A stretch of 64,000 nucleotides of DNA, taken from NCBI GenBank assembly GCA_002914805.1, contig JXTB01000161.1, forward strand, positions 630,252-694,251, in the 5' to 3' direction. Below are positions 57,846 through 64,000 of the stretch, piece by piece. A model generated the notes under the pieces. The model made no database searches. It had not been told where the DNA came from and saw only the letters and a program-made list of their open reading frames with translations. A program made the translations under genes and the position numbers. The DNA comes from Parasponia andersonii. Its lineage: Eukaryota > Streptophyta > Magnoliopsida > Rosales > Cannabaceae. Numbering within the stretch: the stretch's first letter is position 1; each line of letters starts with the position of its first letter.

Positions 57846-59954
57846 TATATTGATGTGGTCCGATTTGAACAGCCAAAAGAAAAAAAAAAATCTCAAATCA
57901 CAAATCAAACCAAACCCTGTGACTTTAGAATTTCGTAAGTTAAACCAAACTTGTGTCTGTTGATTTGGTTCAGCTAGTTTTCGCAGATTATTGGTTTTTG
58001 TGACATGTAATCATCATTTAAATCTTAAAAGACATCAAAGGCTGAAGTACAACCGACTTCTGGTTTTATTTTTTAAAAAAAAAAAAAACCGACATAATTC
58101 GAATGGCATGTTTTAACCACTTAGTTTTCACAAACAATACGCAGTTTTCAACATTATGAAACACATCATAACTGCGACATGTCGTATTTTGAAACCAAAA
58201 GTTAAAACTTGTTACATCAACAACATGTCAATTTGACAAGATGCCCTGCTTTTCCAGCAAAGTTTCCGATGAAAAACATTAGTCATTTTGTGACGAACAA
58301 CATGTTTCTCCCCAAAAAATATTATATTCTTTTAATACTGAAACCAGTATTCCCTATAAGCTCCTTCTTTATTTATTTATTTTTTTGTTGGCGCTCTTCG
58401 TTCTCAGTCTAACTAACATCTGTTTCCGATTTATCTTTTTTTTTTTTTAATATATACATAGATCATTTTCCAACTGAAGTGATATTTTAATTGATTAAAC
58501 ATATTTTCTTGTGCCAAACTCGAAGGTAACGCATTTATTTGTTATGCTAATTGGAACAAATTAATAAATCCGACAAGAAATTTGCATTATTAGAACCATG
58601 ACGTACTGGGTCCGGTACTACTTTTCTAGCTTAGAGAGCGGAGCCAAGGCAGTACTACTAGTGTGAGTTTCAGAGTGTGAAAAAGAGAGATGCATGTCAT
58701 TTAATTTTCATGTGAGACTTTTTGAAGTGGAATGAAAGATCTAGTTGTTATCACACTGAGTAGTTTGATATCTTTCTATTCTATCTAGCTATGTGGATGG
58801 AGTAAAGCCTAGACTGATGCAAAAGTGTCAAGACTTTCTCCAAGTACTGAAACTGCATTCAAACACTGATTGCCACACGTTATGTAGACAGCGAAATCTC
58901 ACAAAAGATTTGGGTCCAAATTTGATTTTGACAGAGCAAATCAAAACCCAACAAAAGAGAAGGGATATTGGTCCTTGCAATAGACAATATTGCCAATAGA
59001 GAGATAGATAAATCAAAAAAAGGAGGTATAGCACTTAATTATAAACAGCCAATAACATGTTACTCATCTTTTACTTGAGATACCCTTTTCATGTTTCATT
59101 GAGGTATGCCAAAATTTGTGCTTATCTCATAGGCATACTTTAGGAATGTCACATGATTGATTATGACAATCAAATAAAGTCATTTTAGACTAAGATAGCA
59201 TATAGAGGAGCACATTTGAGGGGGCTCTTCCCTTCAACTCTCTACATCAACATGTCGGCCACTTGTCGACGTCCCTACGATTTGGCTGATTACAAAGTAC
59301 TACTATGTGTGTATATATGTATGTATATGTCTTCAAACTGAGATGTGGATTATCTCCTATTGGTTTGTGAACGGAGGTTTATTTGTTCCCATGTGGGTTT
59401 TTCTTCACTTTGGTTGTCATATCCATGTAGTGCACACTTGTAAAATAGAGACAGGACCAAGCGCCTTATATCATAGAGGAGGCATATATAAATTTGTACT
59501 TCAACTATATTTGTTATTAATACTATTTAAATTTTGGTGTATGATTTATTTCTCTTTTTTTTTTTGGTTAAAATAAAACTGAACATCGTGTTTTTTTTTT
59601 TTTAATTTTTTTATTATCCCATTTATATTATGCCGGAAAAAGAAAGTAATAATCAAGTAAATAATCTACAGTACTAATATATACCCCATATATATATATA
59701 GTAGACGTCACTGGTTTCAATGTACCTAACAGAAAAGTAAGTCCGAACTCTATAATGAATCTAGATTATAATAACACAATAATAATATAATTATATCTCA
59801 GTTTGTTATCTCATAAGAAGCGGCCGGCCGAGTAAGGGTGCTTGTATATAAACTTTTCGAATCTGGTTTTAAGAGATTTGTTCTACTTAATATAAAATGC
59901 TTTTAAATAAGTGATCTGGAACTGATGCTATTTTCGTATTTTCGTTAAAACATT
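57846..59954. other. intergenic DNA
   Basis: No gene, RNA gene or clear repeat is recognised. Short frames at 58209-58412, 58793-58999 and 59307-59576 show no family resemblance and no splice-supported structure. Confidence 0.5.
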
Positions 59955-60779
59955 GTGTTGGATCGGTTTCTCACCAGTCGTCTATGTGTCTTTGAACCGC
60001 TGATGATGTATCCTCTAACTGTCCACGTGTCCTTGCTATTCCAAAATACTATGCACTTCAGGGAAGATCGGAGAGGCGGGGGTGGCCACCTGCAAAGACT
60101 CTCCGATGCTTAAGTCAGTGGCCTTTTTTTGATTCAGGGTAGCAAGGAATTAGTTCTACATGAGTATATCTTTATTTCTTGCTCGTAAACTTTTAAATAT
60201 CTCTTTTTGTATGCGTACATGCCCCTCTCGGAAACGCATGCCTCATATATATATAGTCCTGAGATTGGGAATTATCCGGGTCTCAATCTCAGAACTGAAT
60301 ACCTTTTTCCTCAAAGTTTTTCCCAGAGGTCACGGGCCAAGATTACCGTGATCTCCTCTGTATCGCTATAGCCTGGTTTCCGCCGCCTCCTATGACTTGA
60401 GTCTATCAGGGGTGAGATTTGAACAAATCGTCGTTCTGTCAGGACGGCTTGCCCCTTGCGCACACCTACCTAAGATCGCATTAAATGCTCTGTCTGGGTC
60501 TGGAGTTGTGAGTTGCTTTCCATTGTAATCTGGTGGAAGACTCTTGGGGCTTCCGACCCCCCAGCTGTCGAGGTAAGGGTCGGACTGGGCCGAGTCTGTC
60601 CAGGGACTGTGATGGGCTCGACCCTAACCTCGGACAGCCCAATGGCCGATGTGGTATCACGTGTGACCCGCGTGACCTTTAGCTAATCACTCTTGACACC
60701 TATAGGATAGTGGGCCCCGTTTGTGACCTGTTCTGCCGTTTAATCGTCCACGTGGTGTATGATTTGGGAACGGGTCCCA
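59955..60779 (+). repeat. 5' LTR (copy B) of a gypsy-type element
   Basis: It starts TGTTGGATCGG and ends CGGGTCCCA, with high identity to 1341-2166 along the full length, including CATATATATATAG and CAGCTGTCGAGGTAAGGGTC. The element-like gene that follows in the same orientation, and the abrupt loss of homology at both ends, make this the 5' LTR. No tRNA primer site is visible right after it. Confidence 0.7.
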
Positions 60780-60790
60780 TAACTGCCCCC

Positions 60791-60832
60791 ATTTCCCTAC
60801 TTGATGGATTCGTATCCGTCAAGTAGGGAAAT
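60791..60832 (+). repeat. 19-bp hairpin just inside the LTR
   Basis: The arm ATTTCCCTACTTGATGGAT (60791-60809), loop TCGT, and arm ATCCGTCAAGTAGGGAAAT (60814-60832) pair over 19 bases with a single G-T wobble. It begins 12 bases after the LTR end, where a primer-binding site would be expected. Confidence 0.9.
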
Positions 60833-61094
60833 CGTTTATCCGTTCCTCCAATCTGGGGGATGCAGGCACGCCATCCCATGTCACAAAATCTGTTTAAATT
60901 TCGAAGTTCTAACTATTCGATCCCCTTTGCTGTCCCCTTTTCCAGAAAAACTCTTCGGCTCCCCCTCTATAAAAGCTGCAATTACACTCATTTGCCTTTA
61001 CTAAAATCTTCAATCATTCTAGCCTCATAAAATCCTAGGGTTTCTGATTTCCTCTCTTCTAGAGACTTTTACTCTTTCAATCGTATCCAGAACA

Positions 61095-64000
61095 ATGGCT
61101 TCAGGTTAAGATCAGGAATTATGCCCCATCGTGGATTCAGAGTTGGATTTACTAAGAAGACAGCTCTGCCTCCCCGGTGGAGTGACGCTGCAAAGGGTCG
61201 AGGACCCTACGGATTGGTATCTTCGTCCCTCTGCCCCCGAAGGCTCTATTATCTTGGGCAGAAAACACCTAGAATAGCTACGATTCCCTCTTCCTCCTCT
61301 GATCCACCAATTCTTTGCCTTGACGGGGATCCATCCGATGCAGTTAAACGCAAATAGGGTCATGAATCTGATGAGGCTTTCCGCCCTGTCAGTTCTCTAC
61401 AACCTGCATATCGACCTGGAGGTGGTCTTTTATGCTTACAAACTCACCCTCATTCCAAAGAAGAGTTCCTACCCCACCTTTTACCTCCAATCGCTACCGG
61501 GACATCATATCTTCTGGGGCTTGCCGAGGTCAGACAAGCAATGGGACTCCCACGCTAGGCTATACGCCGTTGGAGGGGCGTGGTGCTCCCCCTGGGTGAA
61601 TGGCGAGCACTTCCAAGTTCCTTCAGCTTTCCTATAGAGTAAGTGCTAGGTCGTGATTTTCGGGTCTACGTTCTCCTCGTCTGTTATTGCTTACATTATT
61701 TTGTCTTGTGCAGTCTCGGCAGAAGAGAACAGGTTCGAGCCGCATTTGTCGACGGGGCGGCTCAAAGGCCTGGATGGGATCGTCATCTTTGGATCTCCCG
61801 GGGACTGCCGACACATCCAGGCCGTCCTCAACCCCTTGGTGATGAATATGATGCCCAGGATGGTTTCATACCTTCCATTCTCTCTGGATACCTGGGTCAT
61901 CACAAAGCACATGCAGAGCCGACTTGACGCCTCTGTCCTGAACCGATTCCGCCGGGATGAGCATGATCGAATCGCCATGGTGGATCGGCAGGTTACAGCT
62001 TCAAGCCAATTGGCGGGCTCCAACCACCTGGTGGCGCCGTCTAGTCACGAGCTCGAGGAGGCCGTGAGGCTTGTGGCCGAGGAGTCCATCAGGCTCTGCA
62101 GGAAGGAAGCCGCCGCCCCCAAGAGGGCTAGGGGTCGGTTCATTTTCGCATCCTTAAACTTCATGGGTCGGATTATGGCCGTGACCTAAACATGTTACTT
62201 GTTCTTTGCAGGTTCTGAGATGGACCCATCGGCTGACCCGTCCCCCGTCAAAGGGGGAGCCGCGGGACATAAGTCTCGCCCCAAGGCACCCGCTGGCCGG
62301 CATCTCATGGTGCTCTCAGGAGATGAAGTGCCCGTGGTCCCCCGCTCTGACGCAGGCGGACCTCCATCCGGGGGAACGTCTGCCACAAGGACCGTACATG
62401 GAGAGGAGATGCCGCTGAGTCTGGCTGGGGGGTCTGCTGCACCAACCTCGTGCACCCCTGACTCTGGTTCGAAATCGGGTATTATTTGCCTCGGTAGGGA
62501 GATCACTGAGCTCAGTGGGGGGGGCTCCGAGGTTGAAGTCTCAGCTACCTTCCCCTCCCCCCAGTCCCAATAAAGCGGTGCCACGAGGTCAGCTCATATA
62601 ACGAAGAAGAGGGCTGGGCAGAGAAGAGGGGCAGGGTTGCCCCTTCGTCTGACAGTGATGACGACGGGGCCACGCTGACCCTTCTAAGAAGAAAAAGGTC
62701 CGTGTGCAGTAGCCCTCCAAGAGGAGATGCACCATCTCCCGCAGTGGCCGACGGCGCTCTCAGTGGTGCTGAGCTTTCCTCCGTCCCTAATGCCACTGCT
62801 TCGGGGGCATGCCCGGCTAGGGGAGAGGGTGCCCTCACGGCTAGCGGGGCGGAGCCGTGTTCCCCAGGCACGTGCAATGCCTAAAGAGAGGGTCCAGCCG
62901 CAGAGCCGGAGCTGGAGGTGCTCTCTTTGGAGAACGTCGAACTTGTCACTAGCCTTACCTTCACGCAGGTTTGATCCACTCGGTTGCTTCTATGTTTTTC
63001 AGCATCCTTGCTAGACGCTGACCCCTCCCCCCTTTTTTATTTAACTTGCAGCTGGCTGTCATTTGGTCTTTCTATTCCTCTCACGTCAGGGATTTGACTA
63101 AGGAGCTGAGCTTCTACTCTGCACGGGCCGAATGCAGTGAGGCCGCCCTCGCTGAGTTGAGGTCTAACTTCGATTTATATCAGAGCCTCAAGGAGGCAAG
63201 GGTTAGCAGCACAGTAGATCACGCTTTGAGTGTCGAGAAGACCAGGCGTAAGGAGCTGGCTGCGAGACTGGTCAAGGCAGAGGCCGAGAAACTTGCTCAA
63301 TCTGAGGCCGCCAGACTGGTTCAGAACGAGCTAAGGGTCAAGGAGCAAGAATTGCAGAGCGCGGGGGCAAAGATGGGACTGGCTTTCGTGGCTCGTGATA
63401 GGGCTGTTGATGACGCCAAAGAAGCGAGGAAAGCCGAGGCAAAAGCCAAGCTAGAGGCCCACTCTCTGCAATGCAGACTTGACTGGTCCAAGAAAGTAAA
63501 TCGATATCTCTTCTTGGATCACAAAAATCTGATGGGTGCTCATGTGGAGATGTCTCGCAGACACAGCGAGGACCTTGCCAGCATTAATACTTTTTTTGGT
63601 CGACTTATCGCAGCGGCAAGTAGAGCTCAGGCTGGCGGCACTGAAGGATAGGCTGGCGGATGCAGAGAAACTGAAAACGAGGTACCAGAGGCAGGTGGAC
63701 ATCCTTTATGTGGAAAGTTACAGGTCTGGCTGGGAGAATAGAGAGTTCGAAGGCCACGCAGAGGTGGTAACGCCAGACCAGTTTGACGATCAGAAAGGCG
63801 TCGAGAGAGACCATTATTCCATCAAGCATTACATGCAGCAGCTTGGGGATGAGATCAGCATCACGTACCCAGCTGATGTGCTGAAGATGCTTGCTGCAGA
63901 AAAGGACGGATCATCTGCTTCTGGTGCCAAAGAGCTTATCTCCATTTCCGGTCCACCAGATCGAACTTCGGAAGCCCCTGGCGGTCAGCCTGGTCTCGGG
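61095..64000 (+). pseudogene. gypsy-type transposon gag-like gene (Transposase_28/PF04195 type), broken, runs off the window
   Basis: The region is markedly GC-richer than the rest of the window. From ATG 61095 the frame meets a stop after four codons. A frame with LGRKHL, LRFPLPPLIHQFFALTGIHP and LNANR (with a stop near 61276) follows, the pattern of the plant 'putative gypsy-type transposon' domain, up to the stop at 61635. Splice-like junctions then give further blocks: 61713-62130, 62211-about 62570 (proline-, glycine- and serine-rich), a shifted block up to 62884, and, after CTTGCAG at 63051, a long Ala/Glu/Lys/Leu coiled coil (63052-63651) that continues in another frame to the window end. 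Such coiled-coil tails are usual in this gene class. Stops and shifts suggest a decayed copy, though some breaks could be introns. Protease and RT would lie beyond the window. Confidence 0.65.

Noticed and set aside
1-64000. tRNA, rRNA or CRISPR-like arrays
   Set aside because: No cloverleaf with a GGTTCRANYCC box was found by eye, and the tandem repeats present have no unique spacers.

Overview
This is nuclear DNA from a flowering plant, almost certainly a eudicot. The evidence is intron-containing genes with plant families and splice sites, AT-rich intergenic DNA, long (TA)n tracts, and plant transposon classes (CACTA, Ty3/gypsy, MITEs, an endogenous pararetrovirus). The species cannot be named from the sequence alone. 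One ambiguous base (n) lies at 15591.

The window holds four confident genes, all between 29 and 48 kb. Two tandem, co-oriented aquaporin genes of the NIP6;1 type (CDS 29401-31364 and 36742-38918) share a five-exon structure and parts of their promoters. They would encode plasma-membrane channels for boric acid or similar small neutral solutes. The downstream copy keeps the N-terminal TPG repeats and most of the usual pore. The upstream copy has lost the TPG repeats and carries an Asn at the helix-5 selectivity position. On the minus strand follows a small single-exon membrane protein of unknown function (40085-40429). Then comes a five-exon Golgi Qb-SNARE gene of the GOS11 type (43886-47845), with a transposon relic in intron 4.

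The rest is accessory DNA. From left to right: an isolated LTR (1341-2166); a degenerate roughly 50-bp minisatellite (3619-4167); a deleted gypsy LTR element with a perfect 5-bp target duplication (6481-9227); a 47-bp triplet repeat (9701-9841); a 5.5-kb non-autonomous CACTA element with a copia-like gag relic inside (11491-17005); a second gypsy relic with LTRs of at least 2.3 kb around a gag-protease remnant (17997-24201); two fold-back elements (34437-34913 and 41433-42665); a near-complete but heavily broken petuvirus-like endogenous pararetrovirus on the minus strand (about 48640-55640); and the 5' part of a gypsy-type element (59955 to the window end). The LTR of that last element matches the isolated LTR at 1341-2166, and a long perfect-looking hairpin sits just inside it. 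A MITE family that sits next to (TA)n tracts recurs at about 4.6, 17.5, 57.6 and perhaps 9.4 kb.

I see no gene cluster that looks like a new multi-gene system. The observations most worth following are the unusual selectivity-filter residues in the NIP pair, the hairpin beside the LTR, and the repeat-hairpin promoter region of the viral copy.
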